NCBI GenBank assembly: GCA_023525715.1
Contig: CM042009.1
Location: forward strand, 131,286,211-131,350,210
DNA: 64,000 nt
Origin: Cichorium intybus
Lineage: Eukaryota; Streptophyta; Magnoliopsida; Asterales; Asteraceae
Direction of reading: 5' to 3'
The notes below the pieces were generated by a model. The model saw only the letters and a list, made by a program, of their open reading frames with translations. It made no database searches and was not told the DNA's origin. The translations under genes were made by a program, and so were the position numbers. Positions 1 through 14,891 of the stretch are shown here, piece after piece. Position 1 is the first letter of the stretch. Each line of letters opens with the position of its first letter.

Positions 1-807
1 AATGTGTTGATATATGTGTTATTTGTGCATGACATGAAAATGTGTTTTAAAATGATTTTGTTGAAAATAGTATAATACTTTTGACAAAGAGTTTTGGCAT
101 CCTATTCGTGCATATCGTGTAGGGTGGGTGTGACTGAGAGCCTCGAGTACCCACAAAGAGAACTTTGAGAAAGATTTATTGGGTGTAGGGATTGAGGTCA
201 TAGCCGCCTAATTTGACCAAAAGACTTCCCGGATGTAATAGAAGCCTCCTCCCGGGTCCAGGGTGGAGTATTTCTTGATGTATGGAATATCGCATGAGGG
301 GAGTAACTAACCCTCATAGGGGCTAGTGTTATGGCCACTAGTCCTGGTTTTGACCTATCAAGTAAGTAACTGGTGTGCTTTGTGCGTTCCAGTTGAGAAC
401 TTAGGTAGGTGTTATTAAGGGTTCGTGGTTGGACTTATTGAGATTGACATGGTTTGGGATAGTTGCATATTGCATTGCATTGCATTCATACCTATCCATC
501 TTTGATTAATTTATTGAAATGATACTTTTATACAAACTTCTAAAATGATTTTATCTTTCAAACTTTATAATTAATTTGAAAACTATTTTTGGGGGTTTGT
601 GTCGAGTGTGGTGGGTACACCACTCACTCTAAATAGGTCAACCTCGGGTAAGCTCACTAGGAATTTCCATTGCCTAATCTATTTTGATGTGTACTCATGT
701 TAATTGTCTTGAAGGAGTAGCTTGAGCGAGGATTTTTAGAAGACCACGAGATGTGTGGCCATTTGAACTATGTTTTTATTACCTTTATTATAATACCACC
801 TCGCTAC
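1..807. other. Unclassified repeat DNA, possibly gypsy LTR tail
   Basis: No coding frame of note. The base composition, the lack of codon structure and the string ending in a GTGTCAC motif at about 1680-1688 (past the hAT insertion) resemble the 3' part of a plus-strand gypsy LTR, but its start lies outside the window and no partner LTR is present. The sequence resumes at 1560 after the hAT element, so 1-807 and 1560-1688 are probably one old repeat. Classification is inference. Confidence 0.3.
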
Positions 808-1104
808 TAGGGATGAGCATGAGTCGGTTTCGACCTCAAACTGAACCCAAACCAACCACCATCGGTTTTTAAATACTCAAACCCAAACCCACACCGAAAC
901 CTATCGGTTCAGTTCACTTGCTTTTCGGTTTTAACCCGAATCCAAACCCAAACCTTGAGTTATGCTAAGTACTTGAGAAATAAACATATATAAAGAGGAG
1001 GTTGGCAATGATTTCTTTCATTTGAAGATGTGGGATAGTTCCAAGTTGAGTTTTAAAAGAAACCTGGTTTAAACCTTTAAAATCATTAGGCAAAATAACA
1101 AACA

Positions 1105-1170
1105 CCACTAACAGGAATCGAACTTGAGACCTCAGCAACGAATGCACAGCGCCTAAACCAGCTCAACAGA
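1105..1170 (-). repeat. tRNA-like segment (SINE head) inside the hAT element
   Basis: Read on the minus strand, AGTTCGATTCC (near 1113-1124) matches an RNA polymerase III B box at ten of eleven places. About 30-40 nt upstream, TTGAGCTGGTTTAGGCGC (near 1151-1167) resembles an A box. No cloverleaf with paired acceptor arms could be drawn, so this is not a functional tRNA. A tRNA-derived SINE remnant is the best reading. Confidence 0.45.
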
Positions 1171-1213
1171 TATAACTTGTTATGTAATCTCATAGTACGT
1201 AATTATAATATAC

Positions 1214-1395
<182 letters not shown>

Positions 1396-1559
1396 AATTG
1401 ATTGGGTTTGGTTTTGACATTTCAAAAACCGAACCCAAACCGAAAATTTCGGTTTTAAAAAAATAAAAACCATAAAGTCGGTTTTATGTTTAGTTTCGGT
1501 TTTACTGTTCTTTTCGGTTTTTGGGTTTGGGTTCGGTTTTGCTCATCTCTACTCGCTAC

Positions 1560-2128
1560 ATTGATTTTTAACTACTTATGTTTGTTTTTGGGACCTAAAT
1601 TTCCGAAATAGTTGATTATCTTCTTTTGATGAATGAATGAAGTTTTAAATTAATTTTTTATGATTTAATCCTAGTGAGGGGTGTCACGCTAAGGTCACCT
1701 AACCACTTGGAATTGTCTTATGATGTGGGAGGTGGGTTTGCAATTCTTGATGGGATGAAGGTAACCTAATCGTTAGTTATTGGCAATTTCATATGTCTTT
1801 CAAGTAGGATGATTTGATCGGGAATCTTTTATGATAAATATCACCTAAGCATTAGATACCCGAGGCATAGATGGGATCAAACACGCCACACTTAAAAAAT
1901 TGTTATAATGGATCTCATACCTCTAGAAATTACATTTGGATGTAATTGGCAATTGTTTCCTACCTTGTTGAATTAAATAAGTAGGATAAAGGTCACCTAA
2001 TTTTTTGTTTTGCAACTTGGATTCTAAACCTTAATCAATTATTGTTTTAAGAAACAAGAAAGGGTATAAATTTGTTAAGAATTTAAAGACTAAAGAATAC
2101 TAAATTAAACTTTGTTATAATTTTGTAG
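1560..2128 (+). other. Non-coding DNA upstream of copia gag remnant
   Basis: Includes the end of the older repeat (to about 1688), then a leader-like stretch in which GGTCACCTAA or a close variant recurs (about 1693, 1990). It ends in a T-rich run just before the ATG at 2129. It may be the 5' untranslated region of the copia element, but no LTR end or TGGTATCAGAGC primer site is visible, so the 5' end of that element seems lost. Confidence 0.35.
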
Positions 2129-2296
2129 ATGGCACCAAACACAAACAATCTGATCCCAAACAACCAATCAATCCTTTCAGTCCTTGAGAAGGACAAACTT
2201 AACCAAAAAAAAATTCATCGATTGGTTTCGATGTTTGAGGATTGTTATTAAATAAGAAAAGGAGTACGTGTTAAATGAACCTCTTACCAATGAGCC
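2129..2296 (+). pseudogene. Ty1/copia gag, N-terminal fragment
   Basis: Starts MAPNTNNL and continues SVLEKDKLN, the typical opening of plant copia Gag (a SILEKDKL-type box followed by a W/R-rich segment). Later pieces read NEPLTNEPVAP in line with the usual VLNEPLP motif. Stops interrupt the frame from about codon 42 and at least one more follows. The protein would have packaged element RNA in virus-like particles. The fragment breaks off at an inserted antisense gypsy LTR; the remaining gag and the early protease are missing, and the matching pol resumes at about 5908. Confidence 0.7.
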
Positions 2297-5228
2297 TGTC
2301 GCACCCTCAAACCACGATGGCGGAAACGTATAATGGCGGAACGGGACATAGTATCACAACCATTGTTTACATTGAAACATAAGTAGATAAACAACCATCA
2401 TACATTATAATTTGAAAGTTACATTGTTCAAACGGTATTGTTTCAATCCAATTACATTATGATAACGAAATAAGTAAAAGAGACGGCTTCGCGTCCCATT
2501 CCAAAAGGTTAGTTGGACCTGACTAATTGTTACCTGAGAATACAAGTAGTTTGAAAGAGTGTCAACATTACCTTGGTGAGTTCATAAGATTTTTGTATGA
2601 GAAAATCCATAATCCTTTTTCTTGTAAAAAGATAGTGTTTGAAACCAGAAAATCCAATATTTTCTTATAAATGAGTCGTAATCTTAAAAACCAAAGACCG
2701 AAAATGTATAAGTGTTTCAATACTTAAAAATAGTATTACGTAGTTTTATTCTTGTATGAAACCATGTAAATACATGTTTACTAGTAGAATAATTGTAGAT
2801 TTAATTCCATAAAACTCGTATGTATAAGTAAACCGTACTTATATTTATATCTTGATAAACGTAGTTTTAATTTCCATAAAACTTGTATGTATAAGTAAAA
2901 CCATATTTATATTTGTGACTTGTTAGAATGTAGTTTTAATTCCATAAAACATGTATGATAGATCCATTTCCTTGTAAAATATAGTATCGTAACCCAGAAA
3001 ATCCAATATTTTCTTATAAACGTGTTGTAGTCTTAAAAGGGTCCAAAGACTAAAAATGTATAACGTAAGTTGTAATATAGTATAAAACTATGTGAAGTGT
3101 ATATTTTTCCACGTAAAAAAATGTATAGTTGATTTCCCTATGTGAGACACCCTATAACCATACTACAACATGTTATGCCTGCTGCGACGTTCTTCAGGCT
3201 TCGGAATGTTAGACATTTGTCACCCTTGACCCGTCGATATTAGTTGTAGCTAGCAACCATAGGTGCGGGGTTGTAAATCCCGTATAGATCTATACACAAA
3301 TATCACGCTCTCTTATCGAGACTCTGGTTATAAATTCAGGACTTATAGTAGGTACTTATAAAAGTACTGTGAAGATCCGTCTCACAAAAATGTATGTATT
3401 CAATCAACTTGTTTATGTAAAATTTGTATATGAAAAACCCTTGTATCATTATCATTTTTCCCATGATAATATAGTAATATATAATATTTATATATTTTTG
3501 TATAATTATTTTGTCTTGTTCAAAATGCCATAGTAACATTTGTATCCACAAACTATTCCTATAATAGTTTGTTTTTAGTGTTCCGTCGTAAAAAGCATAT
3601 ATTTACGAATATATGTGAAATAACTTATTTAGATGATTATAAACAACATCTCTTAAGATATTTCCCACAAAAATGGTGTAATAACTTGGTTATATCCATT
3701 TTTGTTAGAAAGTCGTATTTCCGGTCACAAAAACATAGTTTTTACTAGTTTTCGTTTTTGTGACGTTTATATTAAAGATCTAGTATTTTTACACAATATG
3801 TTTATAGTTTTGTAACTTTTACACAAAGATTATACTTAAAAATGTTCACAATACATAGATCTAAACATGTTTCATGTCAAAAGCGTTTTTACTCAACAAC
3901 TAGTTTATAAACTTGTGTAAATCGTTATTTATAGTATATAAACTTGTATATAAGCTTATATATAGCATATAAACTTGTATTCTCCCCTAAAAGTTTGGAA
4001 AAGATGAAAATGAGGGGTATGAACTCACCCTTGATGCGTGCTTTACTTAAAACAAGGTTGTTCTTACGAGATTTACGGTAGAAACGAAGATCTAAGCTTT
4101 GAAGCTCGAAGTACCCTTGGACAAAGCTATTACCCAAAGGTTTTAAGTAGATGTTAGTGTGTGTAAATGAGATAAAAGTGGTGTAATAAGGTTTAAAATC
4201 ACTAGAGGAAGCTATCTTACCAAAAAGATTTGAAAAACACTTGAAAACGAAGAATGGTGGTGGTGGAAGGTGGTGGTCGGCGGTGGTTTGTGGTGGTGGA
4301 GTGATGGTGGATGAAAATGATGAAGAGGATGGAGGTGATCAGATCTTGAGAGAAAGAGGGAGAAGTGTTGGATGGAGTTGTGTTCAAATGAGAAGCTTTG
4401 GTTCTATTTATATGATTTTCCAAGATTTTGTTTTAATATATTTTATTTAAAAAATCATTTGTAGCTAGATTATGAATAGTGAACTAATATCATGGTGATC
4501 TTGGAGAGATTCAGCTGATGGGGGTAGGGGGTGGGGTGGGTGGGTTGGTTTTATAAAAATGCCACTCCTTTATATAAAAATAAGTAGTTTTTATAAAATC
4601 TTAAAACGTTTTAGCGTAATTCTATGAGTTTTTGGAGAAATGATAATATTATGTATAAAAACATTTCTAAACATTCATTTAGATTGAATCAGAACTCGTT
4701 AGACGATGAAATACATGTTTAAGCGCAATATTCTTCCGATTACGCGATTTTCAGCATTTTACCGGAAAATATATTTAGCTATGAAATTAAATACTAGATA
4801 GTATTACGCTTCATAATATATGATTTGTTATCCCATTTTTTATGTTTAAGGCACCACATTTTGTATTTTAGGTCCAAACCCTGTGTACATTTATCCGTTC
4901 ACAGCGGTTTAATTGTTGTAACTTTCACATACGAACTCCGTTTTCGACGTTCTATATATCCACAGGTTCGTATTTATGAATACATCGTTTTATGAATATT
5001 ATTATTCCCAAAATAATAATTATACGATTATCGAATTTTTACGCTACAGTAGTTTACTAACCGTATTTTCGGCGTTTGCTCGATAATTATTTTGAATTAG
5101 CGTACGTAGTATTATAATATCTAATAATACATCGTAAAATTATGGAAAATTACTTTTCAACGTAAGGATTAATGTACGCTTTGGTTGACTGCAGATGACT
5201 TTTGTTGACCAAATTGACAATTGTCACA
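2297..5228 (-). mobile_element. Gypsy-type LTR (minus orientation), 2.9 kb
   Basis: On the minus strand the block begins TGTGACAATTGTC (at 5228) and ends GGGTGCGACA (at 2297), giving TG...CA ends. A gypsy polypurine-type junction and pol end sit immediately outside at 5229 onward, which fixes it as the 3' LTR of a minus-strand element. The right part carries a (GGT)-rich purine/pyrimidine patch (about 4257-4310) and the rest is AT-rich and non-coding. No second LTR is in the window. Confidence 0.7.
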
Positions 5229-5907
5229 TCATCTACCCGTTAGAAAGAATTTCGTCCCGAAATTTAGCACTTGAGTAGATTCTCAAGAGTTTGGGAAGAG
5301 ATATGGGTATTTTGGTTTCATTTGGTCCTCACGTTCCCAAGTAGATCCAGGTCCACACTTGGCGCTCCAGTGGACCTTTACTCTTGGTATGCGGCTTTGT
5401 TTCGTCCTATTGACTTCCCTATTCATGATCTCTACAGGTTCTTCAACGAAGTGGAGATTTTCGTTTACTCCAATCTCGTCAAGCGATATGACGAGAGTCT
5501 CGTCGGACAGGCACATCTTTAGGTTTGACACGTGGAAAGTGGGATGTACATTGTTGAGTTCCTGTGGTAATTGGGGTCTGTAGGCTTCTGGGCCGATCCT
5601 AACAAGGATCTCGAATGGCCCGATGTACCTTGGATTTGGTTTTCCACGCTTCTCAAGCGTAACATTCCCTTCTAGGGTGAGACCTTCAATAATACGCGGT
5701 CGTCAACCTGTAATTCCAAGGGCTTGCGTCATTTATCCGAGTAGTTCTTTTGTCGGTCACGAGATGCTTTCAATCGTTCATGGATCTGAACGATTTTCTC
5801 TGTCGTATCTCGTTGATCTCGGGACCGGTGAGAGTGCTGTTAAGTACTCGTCCTCTGGTTAACTGGGTGTCGCCCACCTTGGCAATGACACAATACATGC
5901 AGTGAAG
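5229..5907 (-). pseudogene. Ty3/gypsy pol 3' end: integrase C-terminus with chromodomain
   Basis: Minus-strand translation gives, in order, VGDTQLT, LTGPEI, DRK-like, then HVSNLKMCLSDETLVISLDE, FVEEPVEIMNREV and SRIPRVKVHW ending WEREDQMKPKYPYLF. These are the conserved end of chromovirus integrase (probably the Tekay/Del group). The clearest open piece is 5531-5283. Stops and frameshifts occur upstream, and about 12 residues appear inserted between VGDTQLT and LTGPEI. The chromodomain normally directs integration into heterochromatin. The sequence is cut off at about 5907, where it adjoins copia pol in the opposite orientation. Confidence 0.85.
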
Positions 5908-6700
5908 TCACTTAGAGATTTTGATTTGTTATTACCAAACGACATGTATTTAATATTGAAGAATGTTTGTTTTGTCCTTATCTTGATTGATAACATAATT
6001 TAGGTTGTGTCGTTTAATAAAATATGGTTTTGATTATCGTTTTAGTGATGATAATATTCATGCATTTTTAAATAACATGTTCAATTTTGAGGCTAGACCT
6101 CTTACTAGAATCTATGAATCAAACCTTGGTTGTTCTATAAACATAGTTCCATTTGCCATGCTAACACCAAAAGACCCAAATGTGACTTGAGTCAAAGTTA
6201 TCTACGACATTGTCGTCTTGGACATATAAACAAGAATCACATATCCCAACCTCAAAAGAGTGGACTTTTAAAGGCAAATAAGAATGATGATATATGTGAA
6301 TTTTGTTTGCATGGAAAGATGACTAAAGCACCTTTCTCTGGCACTAGTAAAAGGGAAAAGGACTTGTTACGAATCTGGCATAACGATGTATGCGGTCCTT
6401 TCAAGACAATGTATGTATATGGTTAAAGATATTTCATCGCTTTCACAGACGACCTTAGTTTTTATGGTTATGTTTATTTGATGAAACATAAACATGACGC
6501 ATTTGAGATGTTCAAAATGTTTCAAAGTGAAGTGGAGAATCAACTCAACAAAACCATTAAGGTCCTTCATTCCGATAGAGAAGGCGAGTAACTAAGCCTA
6601 GATTTCATGAATCATCTTAGGAGTTGTGGAATCATTTCACAAATTTGTCCACCTTGAACACCATAACATAGAACCAAACCTTATTTTATATGGTTCAATC
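5908..6700 (+). pseudogene. Ty1/copia pol: protease tail, GAG-pre-integrase and integrase
   Basis: The first recognizable piece is LRDFDLLLPNDMYLILKNVC, the region before the zinc-binding part of copia integrase. It continues as HCRLGHINKNHI, CEFCLHGKMTKAPFS (the HHCC-type zinc finger, C-x2-C visible) and HNDVCGPF, then FTDDLSFYGYVYLMKHKH and KVLHSDREGE. The usual catalytic-core D and DxRGGE signatures are present but altered. Frameshifts near 6180-6200 and stops near 6424 and 6588 prove it is dead. Its job was to insert the cDNA copy into the genome. It connects to the RT segment downstream through a decayed stretch. Confidence 0.9.
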
Positions 6701-7313
6701 TATGAAGAGTAAAAGTATTCTTCTTTATCATTCTAGAGCTATGCTTTAGTCACCACTGCTTATATTCTGAATATGGCACCAACTAAGAAGGCAGATAAAA
6801 CACCTTATGAGATTTGGCATGGAAAGTTCCATCATTGTCTTACTTGAAGGTATGGGGTTGTGAAGCTTATATTAGACATGAAGCTTCAAACAAATTGAAC
6901 CCGGATCTACCAAGTGTATATTTGTAGGATATCCTAAAGATTATACAGGATAATACTTCTACAATCCTACCAAAAATAAGAAATTTATTTCTTGAAAAAC
7001 TGAGTTCTTAGAAAACAAGTTTCTAATGCATGAAGCTAGTGGGAGGTGTGTGGAACTTGAAGAAACTCAAGAAACTCAACCTGATACATTGGATGTTGGC
7101 ACTAGTATTCAACAAGAAGTTGTTGAACTTGAAAAAAATAGTTTATTAGGAACCCATTGAAATACAAGGTGTTAGCAAATTTGGTTGAGTTTGCCAAGAA
7201 CTCGAGAGATATGGATTTCTCGTGACTGACGAGGAATGCTATATGATGAATTATGATGAACCAATCAACTACCAAAGTGGTCAGATTCTTAATGTGATAA
7301 ATGGCTTGAAGTC
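6700..7313 (+). pseudogene. Copia integrase C-terminus and linker, heavily decayed
   Basis: Fragments such as YLKVWGCEAYIRHEASNKL, then a VGYPK-like box, match the tail of copia integrase. Later LEETQETQ and a polar stretch match the variable linker before RT. Stops and small deletions are frequent, and no frame runs far. Confidence 0.75.
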
Positions 7314-7745
7314 ATGAACACCGAGATGCGATCCATGATTGACAATGAAATATGGGACTTGGTTGATCTTCCTCATCATTATAAGGTGAGAATTGTCACA
7401 AAAGGTTTCACTCAAACTCATGGTATTGACTATGAAGAAACCTTTTCTTTAGTGGCAATGATAAAGTCTATAAGGATACTCTTCGCCATAGCCGCATATT
7501 ATGACTATGAGATGTGGAAAATGGACGTCAAAATCTCTTTCCTTAACGGACACTTATTAGAATATGTTTATATGTATCATATGGAAGGTTTTGTCAATCC
7601 AAAGTATCCTAACAAATTTTGTAAGCTTAAAAGACCCATTTGTAAATTGAAGCAAGCATCTCATAGTTGGAATATTCGATTTGATGAGAAAATCATTGAT
7701 TTTGGATTCATCGAGAATGAAGATGACTTATGTTTTTATAAGTAA
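7314..7745 (+). pseudogene. Ty1/copia reverse transcriptase, N-terminal half
   Basis: A 143-codon open piece reads MNTEMRSMIDNEIWDLVDLP, then VTKGFTQTHGIDYEETFS, AIAAYYDYEMWKMDVKISFL, FVNPKYPNKFCKLKR and CKLKQASHSWNIRFDE. This is the hallmark start of copia RT (KGF-QT-GIDYEETFSPV, MDVK-AFLNG, YGLKQA). Near the start the block between the DLP box and KARLVTKG is deleted, and S replaces A in the MDVKTAFL box. The frame ends in a stop at 7743-7745. Confidence 0.92.
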
Positions 7746-8760
7746 GCTAGTAGGAGGGCGGTGACATTCCTAGTCTTTTACTCTTGTATGTGGATGTCAT
7801 ACTACTATTTGGGAATGACATCCCAACCTTAGAAGGTGTGAAGTCTTTTCTTGGAAATTATTTCTCAATGAAAGACTTAGGGAAGGCTGCATATATACTT
7901 GAAATAAGATCTATAGTGATAGATCAAGATGACTTATTGGGTTAAGTAAAAATGCATATATTGATAAGATCTTGAAAATGTTAAATATGCAAGCCTCCAA
8001 TAGAGGATTCTTGCCAATAACACATGGTACTATTCTGAGCAAGTCTCAATGTCTTGGCACAAGAGTTGCCTTAGAGAGAATGAATGGTATCCTATATGTT
8101 TTAGCAATTGGGTCCATTATGTATGCTATGTTATGCAATAGACCTGATTTCTCATATGCCTTGAGCATGGCCAATAGATATCAACAGAGTCCAAGTGAAG
8201 GTCACTAGACTGTAGTAAAGAACATTCTTAAATACTTAAATACTTACTAAAAACTAAAGTTATGTTCCTTATTTACGGAGGTTTGGAAGCAAGTCTAAGT
8301 GTAAAGTGTTACACTAATGCTAGCTTCAAACATATAGGGATGATTCTAGTCTTCTAGATCACAATTAGGATATGTCTTCATTTTGAATGAAGGAGCGGTT
8401 TCTTGGAAAAGTTCCAAGCAAGACGTGGTTACATAATCTACTATGGAATCAGAGTATATTGTTGCCTTAGAACGTGCACAAGAAGCTATCCTGATGAAAA
8501 AGTTCATTGAAGATTTAAGGATTGTTCCTTCCATTCAGGATCCTCTATAAATATATTGTGACAATAAGGGCACCATTGCGCATGCTAAGGAACCCATATC
8601 ACATCAGAAAACTAGGCACATCCTCCAAAGATTTAACTACATACGAGATGAAGTTAATAGGGGAGGCATTAGTATTCAAAAAGTTCATACATATTAGAAT
8701 TTAACAAACCCATTCACGAAGCCCTTACCCCATGTTAAACGTAAGCATTACTCTCAAGCT
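7746..8760 (+). pseudogene. Ty1/copia RT C-terminus and RNase H
   Basis: Just past the stop, LLYVDVILLFGNDIP is the RT catalytic YVDD box with the second aspartate lost (YVDV), so polymerase activity would be gone even without the stops. Next come SMKDLGKAAYILEI, NAYIDKILKMLNMQ, LAIGSIMYAMLCNRPD (open 7972-8208) and, further on, CYTNASF, AVSWKSSKQD, SEYIVALERAQEA and YCDNKGTIAHAKEP, the copia RNase H signatures. Several frameshifts and stops interrupt it. Confidence 0.88.
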
Positions 8761-9484
8761 ATAGGACTTCGGTATTCTAGTGATTGTATCTGATTTGGAT
8801 TTAGTAAATTGGATATTTGGAACATTGTAAACAATGACTATTGTAATCAAAATGATGTATGTGATATGATCCTTTTATGAATACTTGTCATATTCAATAT
8901 TAGCATGTTTAGTCCTTGAATAAAACAATTATTCTAAATGTCTATAGTCGATCAAAGTTGTGGGAGCAACTGTGAAGTAAGACTAATATGAATTAGATTG
9001 GTTGACTTTTAGGAGTGAAAGGTTCATTGATACTTGTTATAGAGCAAGTAATGAACATGGCCTATTTCAAGAATACTTCATGGATCGTTGTTATAAGTGA
9101 TTCTTGATATGGTTAAATGCTACTCTTTGATAAGGCAGTTATCAAAGTCATTATTGGGTATAACGTAAACTACATGAATGGCTTATATAGTCAATATGAG
9201 ATTTGTTCCTTTTATGTGTTGAGAGTTAGATGTCTAAGGCGCCTTACTAAAAGTTGAACCCAAATGAGAATGATTAAAGATCTATGTCTTATGTTCAACA
9301 TGATGTCTGCGACAAAGGGATAACTGATGCATAACCTAATATATCAATTAGATGTTTGAGCTTTTAAAGATTTAGATATTATTGAATGACACTTTGTCAT
9401 ATGTTTTTTGGGGCAGTGAAATGTTGCTAGACGTTCACCACTGTCAATATTATTCTATGATGCAATCTTGTGCAAGTGGGAGAT
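8761..9484 (+). other. Copia 3' untranslated region ending in polypurine tract
   Basis: Non-coding. It ends in CAAGTGGGAGATTG (about 9474-9486), the usual plant copia plus-strand primer (polypurine tract) set right before an LTR beginning TGTTGG. The length is normal for the interval between RNase H and the 3' LTR. Confidence 0.7.
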
Positions 9485-10301
<817 letters not shown>

Positions 10302-11986
10302 ACAGAATTTATGGGTTATCAAGCAAAAAGAAGAGAATATGGAATAGAAACGGAACGCGGTTCAGAAATACTGGATTCCTGAGGATAGAGTCATTATCCA
10401 AGGATGATCGTGGCGCTAAAAATGAAGTTGTGGCACTAAGGTGCTAAGATCACCACGTAAAGACAAGATAACATTCACGTAATATCAGGGTGTAAGTTAC
10501 CTTGGCGGCACTATTTACTATGTTCACGACACGATCGAAGCCTAGATAAGAACTCTATAAATAGTCGATTCTAGTAGTTTAGAAGGCATCATCTATTATT
10601 AGACACATCACAACAGTCTCCCAGATAGTTTTCACGACCCTCCTTCACTCATATACAACCCTAGTTGGATTTGAGCCACATTTCAGTGTTTTGGGAGGAT
10701 TCCTAAGCCTTCGGATCACTCCAAGCATTATAATCTTTTGAGTCACATCTGATGAGGAATGATTCGGCTCCTGGATCGGGAACATTTCTCAGATCTAGGC
10801 AAGAGCACGTTAAGATTACATCATTTTGTGCTTTTAAACAATTGTTAAACGTTTATTGTTTATAAATTCAAGTTTCTTTTCAGTTTTAGTTTTGAAATCA
10901 CTTTGTTCTTTGATTGTATTCTGTTTCTAATTAACAATGGAAGGCTAACCTTTCGGGGTTATTTCCGAGAATGTTGAGGGTAAAATGACGATCGTGTTTT
11001 AATTATTAATTTTGTTCCAATCGATTTTGGTTGTCAGTTGTTTTTCAAGTATGATTGTTAGATGATTGCTGAAGTCAGGTTATTTGGAAATGTTTGATTT
11101 TAAAACTAAGATAGTGTATTATTTATTCATCAATCATTCCATGTTCATTAATAAAAAACTTGTGAGCATGGGTAATATTCTTGTTGCTTTCTATGATTGA
11201 CCATGGTAATTGAGAAATTCATGCCTTTAAGAATAAGATAGTTATTCTCCTATTGCTCTCTTGATTTTTGGTCGAAACTACCATCACACACACCACTCTT
11301 CTTCACTAATTATTGGTTGGATGAGCTTCATGCAAAGTACTTTCTTGAAAGATCAAGTTATTCTTGTCTTTCAAGCTTAAGAGAATTGCACAAACAATAT
11401 TTTTATACAAGCATACAAGGGTCAATTCTTGTGGTGGATAATCTATAGAAGGGAAGCTCTTTTGGCCCTTATTGGTTCTAAATCATTATCATGCTTATCT
11501 TATCCCCCAGATGTAGGCTTTTAAAATTCAAATTATTTACACTGTCACCTAAGTCCTTTATCTACTTCTAGTTTCTAATTAATATAAATTTACTTTGATA
11601 TATTAATAAACTTAGTCCCCCATGTTTACTTTGATCTCTTTTAAATCAACCCTTGAGTGTAACCCAAAGGGACCTTGCTATTTATAGTAAAATCACCAAC
11701 TTATTGTGACAATGGGCAAAAAATAAAATAAATTTGGTGCGTCCGATTTAAACGTTCTATTGTTTCAGAAGTATAACTATAAATATATAGGAATTAATTA
11801 ATCAATTTCTCCAATTAAACTTCAATAAAGAGTATTTTTGTCTATTAATCAAGATTTAAATAAATGAAGTTCCCTTATTATCTCTTAGTTTGATGGAATT
11901 CTATTAAATACTTAATTATCTTATTATATTAAGTTTTAACATGTATTATGTGATTAATAATTATAACATTTATATTAAAAAAACAC
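10302..11986. other. Unclassified non-coding DNA
   Basis: No supported gene. The stretch 10400-11040 has a TATA-like CTCTATAAATAG at about 10550 followed by a C-rich leader-like segment, which recalls an LTR promoter and leader, but no LTR boundary or partner could be located. From 11040 to 11986 I see only AT-rich sequence. Confidence 0.35.
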
Positions 11987-13231
11987 AGGTTCATATCATA
12001 TAGCGATGAACACATATTGTTATTCTATCATTCTTAAAAATATGATTTCATTCTTAAAGACCACAACATAACGTAACAATCTTTTAGAATTTAATATATT
12101 AGACAATAAGACATCATATCATATTACGATACTCGAATGTTGTCACACATTCTCGTGAAAATCATGTAAATAAATACAAGTTAGAATGAAATTCTTTTTA
12201 AGAATGTGTATGTTTTCTATCAAAACATAATGAGAAGTACATTGTAAAAGAATAAGCTTAGCTTGATTTTTGAGGAGTAATATTTAAGAATCAGATTAAC
12301 TTTACAACGAATCAAATATTATAATAGAATTTAGGGTTAAGAAACGGTTTAACTGGTTGATTGATGAAGAAATTATATATACATATAATGGAAAAAAATT
12401 TGTAGGTTGATTCTTGTTACAGCAGACATAAATAGTTCCATTCTTGAAGAATCAACGTAAATTCTTTAAGAATACGTTGATCGATAAATGTGTTTGAACC
12501 ATTTAACAACTATTCTCATGAGAAAAGAAATAAATACATAACCTCTAGACATGTGTGGTTGTATATTACGGAAAATAGAGTAAAATATTTAGATACAAGT
12601 TCAGTTATGTCATAACATTGTTGAAAAATAACAAAGATTTGGATGTTATTATGTGAAAATGGAATAAATAATATTCTTAAAGAATAACAAACATTGTGTT
12701 ATTCCATAATTACTTACAAGTCATATCATTCAGTTTTCAGATGAGACTTCATCGCCTTCTTTTCTCTAAATCATGATCTGGTGATTTGGATCTTGATCAA
12801 TGGCTGGACAGACTACAACTTGGTTTTTTTCTGGTCGACCCCCTTTTTCTAGTCGAATACAGTGTCGTCGATCCGTTACTGATCGGTTATGAATTCGTTG
12901 GTGATCCGCTGATGATTGGCAGCTCATCCGTTGGTGATACGTTGCTGATGGGAGTCTCGAGTCTTGTTATTGGCTGGTGAATGGTGTGCGATTGATGAGA
13001 GGGTGATGCGTGATTACTATGAAGTTGGGTTTTTGCCAAAGATGAAGAAGATGATGATCAGATAATTACACCCCATAAATATACGGATTTGATTTTTAAA
13101 TTTAAATTATCTTCCATAAATATAGATATTTAATTTACATAATAATCAATATATTCAAAACAATTACTATAATAACCTTATCACATGATTGGTCCAGTAT
13201 TGATCATACATTCATACAATAATTACGGCTT
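11987..13231. mobile_element. Family-Z TIR-like element, copy 1 (limits approximate)
   Basis: The left end holds AGGTTCATATCATATAG; the right end, inverted, gives ATTGTATGAATGTATGATC followed by ACCAATCATG. A second copy ending at 25745 has the same right end (ATTGTATGAATATAGGAC, GGACCAATCAT) and the outer TATAGGTTCATATA. Short palindromes of the type ATTCTTNAAGAAT recur through both copies, and both have a GGTGATG-rich patch before the right end. No transposase is visible. Confidence 0.45.
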
Positions 13232-13706
<475 letters not shown>

Positions 13707-13739
13707 CTCTCTCTCTATATACATGTATGTATGTATGTA

Positions 13740-14891
<1,152 letters not shown>

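Noticed and set aside
1105..1170. A functional tRNA gene
   Set aside because: B box is good but acceptor and anticodon stems do not pair; a SINE head is more likely.
4217..4450. Gly- or Thr-rich small frames within the gypsy LTR
   Set aside because: They come from a GGT-rich low-complexity patch in the LTR; nothing supports coding.
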